Both the position numbers and the translations under genes were made by a program. The notes beneath the pieces were generated by a model, which saw only the letters and a list, made by a program, of their open reading frames with translations, made no database searches and was not told the origin of the DNA. This document shows positions 56,301 to 64,000 of a stretch of DNA of 64,000 bases, one piece after another. The DNA comes from Rhizobium sullae (GTDB lineage: Bacteria > Pseudomonadota > Alphaproteobacteria > Rhizobiales > Rhizobiaceae). Every line of letters starts with the position of its first letter. Positions within the stretch are counted from its first letter, which is position 1. The DNA lies in NCBI RefSeq assembly GCF_900169785.1, contig NZ_FWER01000013.1, forward strand, positions 72,642 to 136,641. Direction: 5' to 3'.

Positions 56301-56676
56301 GTTCCTCGACATTGGCCGGAAGATCGCTGCGGATGCGGTCGATCGCGTCCTTGGTGTCCTGGACTGCCTGCTCCGTCGGCACTTCCATGCGGAACATCAC
56401 GTTGGTTTGTGACTGGCCGTCGGTGACCGTAGACTGGATTTCGTCGATGCCGTTGATCGAGGCGACGGCGTCTTCGATTTCCTTTGTCACCTGCATTTCG
56501 AGTTCGGCAGGCGAAGCGCCGCTCTGCGTCACGGTGATCGAGACGAGCGGCACGTCAATGTTCGGGAAGCGTGTGATCGGCAGCTTATAGAAGGACTGAA
56601 TGCCGACAAAAAGCAGCAGAGCGAAAAGCAGCAGCGGCGCTACGGGATTTCGGATGGACCAGGCTGAAAAGTTCAT
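53371..56676 (-). CDS. RND multidrug efflux pump, AcrB/MexB-like
   Basis: The 1101-residue inner-membrane pump has the usual RND plan: helix 1, a large periplasmic part, helices 2-7, a second periplasmic part, helices 8-12. The proton-relay Asp pair lies in ATGILVDDAIVEIENIARH, and FLKNWRATLISAIALPLSAIPTF and MPVLIGNLMLMGIVTKNAILLVDFAI are family marks. It is about 50 residues longer than AcrB because of a C-terminal tail containing a predicted coiled coil (EELTEAIGSLSERVEAIEN). It works with the adaptor gene upstream. No outer-membrane channel is adjacent, so it must share one. Confidence 0.92.
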   Translation of the reverse strand: MNFSAWSIRNPVAPLLLFALLLFVGIQSFYKLPITRFPNIDVPLVSITVTQSGASPAELEMQVTKEIEDAVASINGIDEIQSTVTDGQSQTNVMFRMEVPTEQAVQDTKDAIDRIRSDLPANVEEPIVAKVDVEGQAIQTFAVSSPDMTLEELSWFVDDTIKRALQGQAGIGRVDRYGGADREVRIELNPDKLNAYGITAASVNQQLHGTNVDLGSGRGQVAGSEQAIRVLGDARNVAELANTTIALPNGRFVKLAELGAIKDTYQEPKSFSRFDDTPVVTFGVFRAKGASEVSVAETVAQSLDKVRAENPNVGIELINDSVYFTYGNYEAALHTLMEGALLAVVVVFLFLKNWRATLISAIALPLSAIPTFWIMDLMGFSLNLVSFLALTLATGILVDDAIVEIENIARHIKMGKTPYRAAIEAADEIGLAVIATTFTIIAVFVPVSFMPGIPGQYFIQFGLTVAFSVFFSLVVARLITPMMAAYLMRAQDGQDDHHDNDGLFFRGYTRLVRATTGHWWSRYATLFAAIGFLVGSVALLAQVPGSFLPPEDASRIVLSVELPPNAKLEDTEQTSNAIYNRVKDINGVESVFVLGGASPKGDLELRRATITLTLFKLDHSLVKRVVNDVFGSFPVIGPYLPKVEVHGRERPQWDIEKEVFAKVKDIPDVRILKLNDRGERDLSFNFLSKNEKDLNEAVGLLESKLRADPLLANVSAEGALPRPELQVRPRKDQAARLGITPEQISDTIRVATIGDIDAALAKINLDDRQIPIRVQTALDMRRDLAAIRALKIQTASGAIVPLSTVADIDYSEGASSVKRNNRNRVVAIGSDLPQGVALDTASARFLQIVKDTAIPSTVQLAESGDTKVQKEMQQSFVNAMLMGLMMVLAVLILLFKDVIQPFTILFSLPLAIGGVAVALIITNNPLSMPVLIGNLMLMGIVTKNAILLVDFAIEMRRRGMERVEAMVEAGRKRAQPIIMTSIAMSAGMLPSALGVGEGGSFRAPMAIAVIGGIIVSTVLSLVVVPSFFLIMDDLSLLLRWLFGRLVGKKDQEELAMSREELTEAIGSLSERVEAIENPEGKRKSANANDKNVVRLPPFAAE

Positions 56677-56687
56677 CGGGCCGTCTC

Positions 56688-57875
56688 TCAGTTGGAAGCA
56701 GCGGGCTGTTCGCGAACCGGCGTAATGCGGTCGCCGTCGCGCACATAGGCGCCGGCCTTGGCGACGACTTCGTCGCCGTCCTTCAGGCCCTTCACGATCT
56801 CAATATAGGCGCCGTCCTGGATGCCGGTCTCTACTTTGGCGAATCTCACAACTCCGTCTTCGACCCTGCGGGCGGACGAGCCTTCGCTGCTCGTCAGGAC
56901 CGCCGAAAGCGGCAAAGCCACGTTCTCGGCCGTTCTCATGATAATTTCGGCGCTGCCGTACATGCCGGAGCGCGCCTTCCTGTCATCATCGATCAGAATA
57001 TGGACGAGGCCAAGGCGCGTTGTCGGATCGACGGTCGGCGAAACGAGACGTACGGAACCAGAAAGCTTGTCGCGGCTGCCGGCAAGCGAGATCGTCGCCT
57101 TCTGGCCCGGTTCGATTTTGATGATATCGCTCTCGCCGACCTCGGCGACCAGTTCGATGTCGTTGTCGCGGATGACGGTGAAGAGCGGATCGCCCGAGCC
57201 AAGGGCGATCGCGCCGACCTTGGCGTTCTTCGCCGAAACCGTACCTGCAACCGGCGTCCTCACATCGGTGCGGGCAAGCCTCAAGTCCGTGTCGGCGATC
57301 TGGCTGTCGACAACCTTGAGATCCGCCTGGGCAACCATGATAGCCTGTTCGGCAGATTTCACGCGGGCATTGGCCGAAGCGGCGGTGGCGTCCGCCTGTT
57401 CCACAGTCGCAGTGGACACCGTGCCCTTCTTCACCATTTCCCGCGCGCGGGCCTGTTGCTGGCGGGCCTGCTCGGCATTCGCCTCTGCTTCGACCAATTG
57501 TGCCCGCAACTGCGCGAGCGTCGCCTCGCCCTTTGCTTTCGTTGCCTCCATCTGGCTCTTCTGCAGGAGCAGCGCGTCGTCATTCAGCGTCGCAAGCGTG
57601 CTGTCTGCCGCAACCTTGTCGCCGACATCGGCATTCAACGCGCGGATCGAAAGGCCCTCAACCTGCGGCTGGATATAGACTTCCTCGACCGGCTTCACTG
57701 TGCCGGTCGCCACCACGCGGTCAACGAGCGCGCGCGTCTTGGCGGTGGTCACGACGATTGCCGGCAGGTTCTGCTGTGGCGTCGTGGTTGCAGTTTCCTG
57801 CGCGAAGGCGGGAGATATCGCGAGCGCGGCGATCAGAAGGGTGGAGGCGCGTAGTATTGTGAGCGTGCGTGCCAT
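56688..57875 (-). CDS. RND efflux adaptor (membrane fusion protein)
   Basis: The 395-residue product has a signal peptide (ALAISPAFAQE), lipoyl halves (YIQPQVEGLSIRALNADVGDKV and RTPVAGTVSAKNAKVGAIALG), a long helical hairpin between them (KAKGEATLAQLRAQLVEAEANAE), and beta-barrel and proximal domains. It bridges the pump and an outer-membrane channel. It is the first gene of the two-gene pump operon, 11 bases before the pump. No regulator gene is next to it. Confidence 0.92.
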   Translation of the reverse strand: MARTLTILRASTLLIAALAISPAFAQETATTTPQQNLPAIVVTTAKTRALVDRVVATGTVKPVEEVYIQPQVEGLSIRALNADVGDKVAADSTLATLNDDALLLQKSQMEATKAKGEATLAQLRAQLVEAEANAEQARQQQARAREMVKKGTVSTATVEQADATAASANARVKSAEQAIMVAQADLKVVDSQIADTDLRLARTDVRTPVAGTVSAKNAKVGAIALGSGDPLFTVIRDNDIELVAEVGESDIIKIEPGQKATISLAGSRDKLSGSVRLVSPTVDPTTRLGLVHILIDDDRKARSGMYGSAEIIMRTAENVALPLSAVLTSSEGSSARRVEDGVVRFAKVETGIQDGAYIEIVKGLKDGDEVVAKAGAYVRDGDRITPVREQPAASN

Positions 57876-58298
57876 GGGTCGTCATCCAAATATTTGACAT
57901 AATAAGCCAAAATCGCGCGTTGTCCCTCAGCTCGCGAAGAGGCCATTTCGTCTCTGTGTTCTCAGAGGTATTCCCGCATTATTCGCCGTCTCTATTACAG
58001 AGAAGTGTCTCCTCCGGCAAATCCGGCCTGTAAATGGTAGCGATTTGCTCAATATGCAAGACCGGCAGAATATAATTCCCCTATCCGACATGTTAATTAC
58101 CGTTTATGGCTAGATCAATCACCGTATGGTTATGGGCGCATTCCGATCATTGATCGCAGCCGTGTATTGCCGGTACATTACAATGACGTGCGAGCTTCCG
58201 CCGATGCGACATTCCCCTGCAAGTTTTTTGCGGTGGTTTTAAGGAATAAAAAACGCGCGGATTTCGCCGCGCGTTTCCGTTTTCGGAATTGGGTGGAA
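57876..58298. other. intergenic region with pump promoter and binding-protein terminator
   Basis: About 420 bases. The right end holds the terminator at 58247-58276. The left part, near 57876-57900, has TTATGTCAAATATTTGG-type AT-rich text that suits a promoter for the pump operon. Nothing else is recognised. Confidence 0.5.
58247..58276 (-). terminator. intrinsic terminator of the NMT1/THI5-type ABC operon
   Basis: On the minus strand AAACGCGCGG and CCGCGCGTTT form a 10-bp stem around CGAAAT, and the stem's T-rich end runs into TTTTTTATT. It lies 22 bases after the binding-protein stop. Confidence 0.85.
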
Positions 58299-59270
58299 TT
58301 ACTTCGCAGCCGCGTCCGTGATGTCGTGCGTCCAGGCGCCGGTAGGCTCCTTGTTGATGATCTTCTGGTCGAGAAGAGCCTTGGCCGTGCGATCGTAGAG
58401 CGCCGTGTCGAGCTTGCCGGTGCCGTTGCCGATCAGCTTGGCGACTTCGCCCATCATGCGCTTCTGGTGGTTCTCGTCCTGGCCGCCGGCATCGACGACG
58501 ATTTCGGCTGCTTCATCCGGATTTTCTGTTGAGTATTTCCAGCCCTTCATCGACGCCTTGACGAACTTGACCATCTTTTCCTTGAAAGCCGGGTCCTTGA
58601 GCTTGTCTTCCATCGCATAGAGGCCGTCTTCGAGAAGATCGTTGCCCATTTCCGTGTAGTTGAAGACGATCAGCTCTTCCGGCTTGAAGCCCGCATCGAT
58701 CGCCTGCCAGTATTCATTGTAGGTCATGACGGAGATGCAGTCTGCCTGCTTCTGGAGCAGCGGCTGCACGTCGAAGCTCTGCTTCAGGACGGTCACGCCA
58801 TCAGGGCCGCCGTCGGTCTTCAGGCCGATCTTGTTCATCCAGGCGAAGAACGGATACTCGTTGCCAAAGAACCAGACACCGAGGGTGCGGCCCTTGAAGT
58901 CGGCTTCGGTTTTCACCGGGCCGTCCTTGCGGCAGATCATTTCCATGCCCGACTTCTGGAAGGGCTGGGCGATGTTGACGAGCGGCACGCCCTTTTCGCG
59001 GGCAACCAGCGCGCCGCCCATCCAGTCGACGATCACATCGGCGCCGCCGCCGGCGATGACCTGTTCGGGCGCGATATCCGGGCCGCCCGGCTTGATATCA
59101 ACGTCGAGGCCCTCTTCCTCGTAATAGCCCTTCTCCTTGGCGACGTAATAGCCGGCGAACTGGCTCTGGGTAACCCATTTCAGCTGCAGGGTCACCTTGT
59201 CGGCAGCCATTGCATGGGCTGCGGCGAGCGACATTGCGCTTGCCATCATTGCAACCATCAGTTTTTTCAT
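58299..59270 (-). CDS. NMT1/THI5-type ABC transporter substrate-binding protein
   Basis: The 323-residue product has a signal peptide (cleavage near AMAADKV) and the NMT1/THI5-like periplasmic fold: LQLKWVTQSQFAGYYVAKEKGYYEEEGLDVDIKPGG and VDWMGGALVAREKGVPLVNIAQPFQ. Family ligands include pyrimidines, riboflavin and sulfonates. The QFAGYYVA form is shared with the pyrimidine/riboflavin group, and a dihydropyrimidinase gene lies 4 kb away, so a pyrimidine or its product is the best guess, by inference. It is the last gene of its operon. Confidence 0.88.
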   Translation of the reverse strand: MKKLMVAMMASAMSLAAAHAMAADKVTLQLKWVTQSQFAGYYVAKEKGYYEEEGLDVDIKPGGPDIAPEQVIAGGGADVIVDWMGGALVAREKGVPLVNIAQPFQKSGMEMICRKDGPVKTEADFKGRTLGVWFFGNEYPFFAWMNKIGLKTDGGPDGVTVLKQSFDVQPLLQKQADCISVMTYNEYWQAIDAGFKPEELIVFNYTEMGNDLLEDGLYAMEDKLKDPAFKEKMVKFVKASMKGWKYSTENPDEAAEIVVDAGGQDENHQKRMMGEVAKLIGNGTGKLDTALYDRTAKALLDQKIINKEPTGAWTHDITDAAAK

Positions 59271-59325
59271 TTTCTTTTCCCTCTGAAGTTATGCCCCAAT
59301 CCCATTTGCGGGAATAAAGCGACGT

Positions 59326-60453
59326 CTAGCCACCACGGATAGACGGATGCCAGAAAGTCACCGCCCTTTCGGCGAGGGCGACGGCCCCATAGAAGATCGA
59401 GCCCGCCAGCGCCGCAACGGCGATTTCAGCCCAGACCATGTCGACATTCATGCGGCCGATCTCGGTGGAGATGCGGAAGCCCATGCCGACGATCGGCGTT
59501 CCGAAGAATTCCGCAACGATGGCACCAATCAGCGCCAGCGTCGAGTTGATCTTCAGTGCGTTGAAAATGAAAGGCATGGCGGCGGGAAGCCGAAGCTTCA
59601 GCAGCGTCTGCCAGTAGTTGGAGGCATAGGTGCGCATCAGGTCGCGCTCCATGTTGCCCGAGGCGGCTAGTCCCGCGACGGTATTCACCAGCATCGGGAA
59701 GAAGGTCATGATGATGACGACGGCAGCCTTCGACGGCCAGTCGAAGCCGAACCACATGACCATGATCGGCGCCACGCCGATGATTGGCAGCGCCGAGACC
59801 ATATTGCCGATTGGCAGCAGGCCACGGCGCAGGAACGCCACGCGATCGGCCAGGATCGCGACGATGAAGCCACTGGCGCAGCCGACGGAGTAGCCAATCA
59901 GCACGGCCTTGAAGATCGTCTGGCGCACGTCGTCGCCGAGGATCGTCAGCGATCCCGCGATGCGGGCGCCGATGGCGCTTGGCGGCGGCAGGAGGACGAA
60001 AGGAATGCCCGCACCGCGGGTCGCCGTTTCCCAGAGGATGAGGATCCAGGCGCCGAAGATCGCCGGGATCAGCAGGCGCAGGAACGAGCTTGCGAAATTC
60101 GAGGCAGGGTTGAGCTTGGAAAGCACGGTGACGCAGCGCCAGGCGAGCAGCCAGCAGGCGGCGATCAGAAGGAAGAAGGACTTCGCCGCCATGCCCTCGT
60201 TGCCGGCTATGCCAGAGAGCAGCATCCAGGCGGCTTCATAGGTGCCGATCAGCAGAACGGTCGCGGAATAGAGCCCCGGCAGGGGTGCCATGGAAATGAG
60301 GGCGGATGCCGCGACGATAACCATGACAAGCATCACCGTTTCATCGCTGAAGGGGTGGGGCGCGCCTTTGTTGAGGAGCGGTAGCGAGAGCAGCGCCACT
60401 GCGCAGAGAAAAAGCGCGATCACCGCCTGCCAGGAGACACCCAGGTTCTTCAT
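59326..60453 (-). CDS. ABC transporter permease (SsuC/TauC type), first
   Basis: The 375-residue protein has about eleven hydrophobic helices, with six forming the usual permease core in the second half (ILILWETATRGAGIPFVLLPPPSAIGARI, ALPIIGVAPIMVMWFGFDWPSKA and the EAA loop MRTYASNYWQTLLKLRLPAAMPFIFNALKI). The extra N-terminal 130 residues with about four helices are unusual for this family. It overlaps the preceding permease stop in ATGA. Confidence 0.88.
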   Translation of the reverse strand: MKNLGVSWQAVIALFLCAVALLSLPLLNKGAPHPFSDETVMLVMVIVAASALISMAPLPGLYSATVLLIGTYEAAWMLLSGIAGNEGMAAKSFFLLIAACWLLAWRCVTVLSKLNPASNFASSFLRLLIPAIFGAWILILWETATRGAGIPFVLLPPPSAIGARIAGSLTILGDDVRQTIFKAVLIGYSVGCASGFIVAILADRVAFLRRGLLPIGNMVSALPIIGVAPIMVMWFGFDWPSKAAVVIIMTFFPMLVNTVAGLAASGNMERDLMRTYASNYWQTLLKLRLPAAMPFIFNALKINSTLALIGAIVAEFFGTPIVGMGFRISTEIGRMNVDMVWAEIAVAALAGSIFYGAVALAERAVTFWHPSIRGG

Positions 60454-61334
60454 GCCGGTCTCCCGCCCATGGCGCGATCAACGATCTTTGCCACGAGGCC
60501 GACGATCGCAACAAGCGTGGCCGCCAGCACCGAGCCCGCCACGAGTGCCGCCCAGATATCGATCGTCTGGCTGTAGTAGGAACCGGCGAGAAGCTTCGAA
60601 CCGATGCCGGCGACGGCCCCGGTCGGAAGTTCGCCGACGATTGCGCCGACGAGACTTGCGGCGATCGCCACCTTCATCGATGTAAAGAGGAACGGGATCG
60701 AGGCCGGGACACGCAGCTTCCAGAAGGTCTGCAATGCGGTCGCATTATAGGTGCGCATCAGGTCGAGATGCATGATCTCCGGCGAGCGCAGGCCCTTGAC
60801 CATGCCAACGGCGACGGGGAAGAAGGAGAGATAAGTCGAGATCAGCGCCTTCGGAATCAGGCCGGTGATGTTGATTGCGCCGAGCACCACGATGACCATC
60901 GGCGCGATCGCCAGGATCGGCACCGTCTGCGATGCGATGATCCACGGCATCAGGCTGCGGTCGAGCGTCTTGATGTGCACGATGCCGACGGCGATTGCGA
61001 TGCCGAGCAGGGTTCCGAGCGCAAAGCCGACGACGGTGGAGGACAGCGTTACGCCGGCATGATAGATTAGGCTGCGATTGCTGGAGAGTTTTCGCAGGAA
61101 GGTGTTCTCGAAGACGCTGTTCGCCACCTGATGCGGCGCCGGCAGGATCGGCTTCGGCTGCGAGAGCGTCTTGCCGATGAATTCCATCGTGGCGGGGGCG
61201 ACGTTGCCGCGCTGGTCCATGTCGCGCTGGAAGGGCGCGTTCATCAAGACCGCTGCGACATACCAGAAGACGACGAGCGCCAGCAGGATCGTCAGGACGG
61301 GGATGACTTTGTCCTTGAGGGTGTCGGGGGTCAT
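60450..61334 (-). CDS. ABC transporter permease (SsuC/TauC type), second
   Basis: The 294-residue permease has about six helices and the EAA loop MRTYNATALQTFWKLRVPASIPFLFTSMKVAIAASLVGAIVGELPTG. The ATG at 61334 has GGAGG upstream at better spacing than the ATG at 61340. Two different permeases suggest a heterodimeric channel. It is separated from the ATPase gene by 225 bases containing two palindromic repeats. Confidence 0.9.
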   Translation of the reverse strand: MTPDTLKDKVIPVLTILLALVVFWYVAAVLMNAPFQRDMDQRGNVAPATMEFIGKTLSQPKPILPAPHQVANSVFENTFLRKLSSNRSLIYHAGVTLSSTVVGFALGTLLGIAIAVGIVHIKTLDRSLMPWIIASQTVPILAIAPMVIVVLGAINITGLIPKALISTYLSFFPVAVGMVKGLRSPEIMHLDLMRTYNATALQTFWKLRVPASIPFLFTSMKVAIAASLVGAIVGELPTGAVAGIGSKLLAGSYYSQTIDIWAALVAGSVLAATLVAIVGLVAKIVDRAMGGRPA

Positions 61335-61368
61335 GGGCATGCCCTCCCGGTGCCGAGTATGCCGGCAG

Positions 61369-61412
61369 CCCCCTCTGTCCTGCCGGACATCTCCCCAACA
61401 AGGGTGGAGATT
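61369..61412. repeat. REP-type palindromic repeat, copy D
   Basis: CCCCCTCTG then TCCTGCCGGACATCTCCCCAACAAGGGTGGAGAT holds a short hairpin arm pair GATCTCC-like around CAACAA. The reverse complement is nearly the same as copy E at 61495-61539. Confidence 0.75.
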
Positions 61413-61494
61413 GGGTCGGCGCCGGCTCCTTGCTCCTCATTTGCGTCGCGCAAGGACGAACCTATGTCGTTTGGCGAGACCAGAACGGCACAGT

Positions 61495-61539
61495 GATCTC
61501 CCCCCTTGTTGGGGAGATGCCCGGCACGGCAGAGGGGGG
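61495..61539. repeat. REP-type palindromic repeat, copy E, inverted to copy D
   Basis: GATCTCCCCCCTTGTTGGGGAGATGCCCGGCACGGCAGAGGGGG is the inverted counterpart of copy D. The two copies face each other across about 80 bases. Transcripts crossing them could fold into one large hairpin. Confidence 0.75.
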
Positions 61540-61559
61540 TGGCGAAGGAACGCAAATCC

Positions 61560-62342
<783 letters not shown>

Positions 62343-62441
62343 CGATGCTTTACCAGTCCTGTTTTCCCCGCGTCGCCGCGGTTTGCGTGCTATGATGGTC
62401 GCCGGTTTTCTTTGCCGCGGCAAAATTCATGGAGAATGACG

Positions 62442-62855
62442 ATGGACGCGAAGTCAAAGCCCACCTGCCACATCATTCGCCCCAGCCACGCCTATAGCGG
62501 CAAGCAGGGGTTGAGCTACTTCGAAGGCATCGCCGCCGAGACGGTCGGCGCGAAGGGCATCTGCATGCATCTTTTGACAATCCCGCCGGGCGTTCGCGCC
62601 AAGGCGCATCTGCACGAGGCGCATGAAACGGCGATCTACATGCTCTCCGGCGAAGCGCATACCTGGTATGGCGAAGAGCTGGAGCATCATGTCGTTGTCC
62701 ATGCCGGCGAGCTGTTCTACATTCCGGCGGGCGTCCCGCACCTGCCCGCCAATCTCAGCAGCACGCCTTGCACGGCGATCATCGCGCGCACCGATCCCAA
62801 TGAGCAGGAGAGCGTCGTCCTGCTGCCCGAACTCGACAAGATCGTGCCCGCGTGA
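62442..62855 (+). CDS. cupin-fold protein
   Basis: The 137-residue product has one cupin barrel with the two metal-binding motifs GVRAKAHLHEAHETAIYMLSGEA (His-x-His-x3-4-Glu) and GELFYIPAGVPHLPAN (Pro-x4-His). A GGAG seven bases before the ATG at 62442 supports this start over 62436. Such small cupins can be isomerases, dioxygenases or sensors; the neighbourhood points to pyrimidine or similar catabolism, without proof. Confidence 0.85.
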   Translation: MDAKSKPTCHIIRPSHAYSGKQGLSYFEGIAAETVGAKGICMHLLTIPPGVRAKAHLHEAHETAIYMLSGEAHTWYGEELEHHVVVHAGELFYIPAGVPHLPANLSSTPCTAIIARTDPNEQESVVLLPELDKIVPA

Positions 62856-62857
62856 GG

Positions 62858-63253
62858 CTATTTGCATAGCGGCAGAGGCCCCCACTTGATCGTGTCGTCT
62901 GAGGTGAAGCCGATCGTGTAACCCTTTGGCCCGGAAGTGATCTTGGCGGTATCGTCGCCTTCGCCTTCTTCTCCATCGGCCTGTTCTCCCTCGGCCTGGC
63001 AGGAAACGGTTGCGGTGAAGTTCTTGCCTTCGGTGGTCAGGACCTTCTTGATCTCGCAATAGGAGGCAGCTGTGGTGATCGCCTCCAAAGTCAGCAGAAA
63101 GAAGTCGTCGGAGCCGGTGCTCTCGCCGCTCTTGGCATAGGCGCAGCCGTCCTTGTTGCCGTAACTGCCCTTGATCGGCAGCGTTTCGGCTTGAGCCGCG
63201 GTGGAAAGCGCGGCCAGCGAAACGAGTGTCAGAACCGGCCAGCCGCGTGCCAT
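62858..63253 (-). CDS. small secreted protein of unknown function
   Basis: The 131-residue product has a signal peptide (cleavage near TAAQAETL) and four cysteines in the mature chain (GCAYAK, SYCEIKK, SCQAEG, PLCK), probably two disulfides. A run of Glu/Asp (EGEQADGEEGEGDD) lies at about 90-105. I do not recognise the family. Its start lies one base after the stop of the hydantoinase gene, so it is probably translated from the same message. Confidence 0.7.
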   Translation of the reverse strand: MARGWPVLTLVSLAALSTAAQAETLPIKGSYGNKDGCAYAKSGESTGSDDFFLLTLEAITTAASYCEIKKVLTTEGKNFTATVSCQAEGEQADGEEGEGDDTAKITSGPKGYTIGFTSDDTIKWGPLPLCK

Positions 63254-63254
63254 G

Positions 63255-64000
63255 TCAGACCCCGCTTGCCGGAATGCCGGTGCGTTCGACCTTGCGCGGG
63301 GCGGTGACTTCCTTCCAGGTCGATAGCGCCTTGCTGACGGCTGTGACCGGTTCGCGCTTGACGAATTCGCCGTGGCCCTCTTGCGTCTTGATTATGTCCT
63401 CTTCAATGGCGACCACGCCTCGCGTCAGCGTGTAGCGCGGCAGGCCGGTGACCTGCTTGCCCTCAAAGACGTTGTAGTCGATGGCCGACTGCTGGTTTTT
63501 CGAGGTGATGGTCTTTGCGCGCTTCGGGTCCCAGACGACGAGGTCCGCGTCGGCACCTACAAGGATCGCGCCTTTCTTTGGGTAGATATTGAGGATCTTG
63601 GCGATGTTCGTGGAGGTGACGGCGACGAACTCGTTCATCGTCAGGCGGCCGGTATTGACGCCGTAGGTCCAGAGCATCGGCATGCGGTCTTCCAGGCCGC
63701 CGGTGCCATTCGGGATCTTGGTGAAATCGCCGACGCCGAAACGCTTCTGGTCGGTGGTGAAAGCGCAATGGTCGGTCGCCACCACCTGCAGCGAACCGGA
63801 AGCAAGGCCCGCCCAGAGGCTGTCCTGATGCTGCTTGTTGCGGAAGGGCGGCGACATCACGCGGCGGGCGGCATGATCCCAATCCTTGTTGAAATATTCG
63901 CTCTCATCGAGCGTCAGGTGCTGGATCAGCGGCTCGCCGTAGGCGCGGATACCTTTTTGGCGGGCACGGCGGATCGCTTCGTGCGCCTGTTCGCAGGAGG
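63255..64000 (-). CDS. hydA: dihydropyrimidinase / D-hydantoinase, C-terminal part
   Basis: The frame is open from the right edge to the stop at 63255, giving about 248 residues of the C-terminal part. It shows the amidohydrolase marks VVATDHCAFTTDQKRFG (catalytic Asp), GTGGLEDRMPMLWTYGV and LVGADADLVVWDPKRAKTI, plus QHLTLDESEY near the edge. The enzyme opens dihydrouracil or hydantoin rings in the reductive pyrimidine pathway. The N-terminal half lies outside the window. The ABC transporter and cupin nearby may serve the same route. Confidence 0.9.
   Translation of the reverse strand, partial: SCEQAHEAIRRARQKGIRAYGEPLIQHLTLDESEYFNKDWDHAARRVMSPPFRNKQHQDSLWAGLASGSLQVVATDHCAFTTDQKRFGVGDFTKIPNGTGGLEDRMPMLWTYGVNTGRLTMNEFVAVTSTNIAKILNIYPKKGAILVGADADLVVWDPKRAKTITSKNQQSAIDYNVFEGKQVTGLPRYTLTRGVVAIEEDIIKTQEGHGEFVKREPVTAVSKALSTWKEVTAPRKVERTGIPASGV

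Noticed and set aside
54175..56412. 745-residue open frame antisense to the RND pump
   Set aside because: Mirror frame of a well-supported gene; composition is Arg/Asp/Gly-rich with no motif.

Overview
The window reads as chromosomal DNA of an alphaproteobacterium of the Rhizobiaceae, most likely Rhizobium or a close relative. The evidence is the high GC content, the cell-cycle genes chpT, ctrA and sciP with fliJ close together, an RpoH1-type heat-shock sigma factor, a DUF1134/EipA envelope protein, and a complete urea uptake plus urease cluster of rhizobial layout. No tRNA, rRNA, CRISPR array, integrase or transposase was seen, and gene density is high throughout. This is a core-type region rather than an island.

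Layout. 1-5.8 kb: N-terminal part of a phosphohexomutase, ung, a glyoxalase-fold dioxygenase paired with an alpha/beta hydrolase, a membrane-anchored hypothetical protein, an acetyltransferase and an EamA exporter. 5.9-16 kb: purA, a very acidic single-pass membrane protein, a glutathione transferase, rpoH, rluD, an rRNA/tRNA methyltransferase, a coiled-coil membrane protein and an EipA homologue. 16-20 kb: the cell-cycle control cluster (chpT, a small receiver protein, ctrA, fliJ, sciP) with a PqiA-like membrane protein and a small acetyltransferase. 20.4-22.6 kb: a LuxR-type regulator, a DUF2793 gene carrying two compensating frameshifts, and cysQ. 23-28.7 kb: a branched-chain amino acid ABC operon (livH-M-G-F, a small membrane protein, livK). 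28.7-31.5 kb: a D-2-hydroxyacid dehydrogenase, an acyltransferase and an acetyltransferase.

31.5-52.5 kb is the nitrogen part. A REC-LuxR response regulator overlaps the gene of a 1128-residue protein that joins a permease-like domain, a cysteine-rich module and a hybrid histidine kinase. Then come a secreted PAP2 acid phosphatase with a passenger-like C-terminus, the urea ABC transporter urtABCDE, and the urease genes ureD-A-(DUF1272)-B-(LprI-like)-(accessory)-C-(DUF2459)-(GGDEF)-E-F-G. Urea is imported by Urt and hydrolysed by UreABC after UreDEFG load nickel. Several small genes and a diguanylate cyclase sit inside this cluster.

52.5-64 kb: a frameshifted DUF930 gene, an RND efflux pump with its adaptor, an NMT1/THI5-type ABC transporter (binding protein, two permeases, ATPase), a cupin, a small secreted protein, and the C-terminal part of a dihydropyrimidinase/hydantoinase that runs off the right edge. 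The last group suggests uptake and reductive degradation of pyrimidines, which also releases nitrogen. Short GC-rich palindromic repeats lie in several intergenic gaps, including a head-to-head pair inside the ABC operon.
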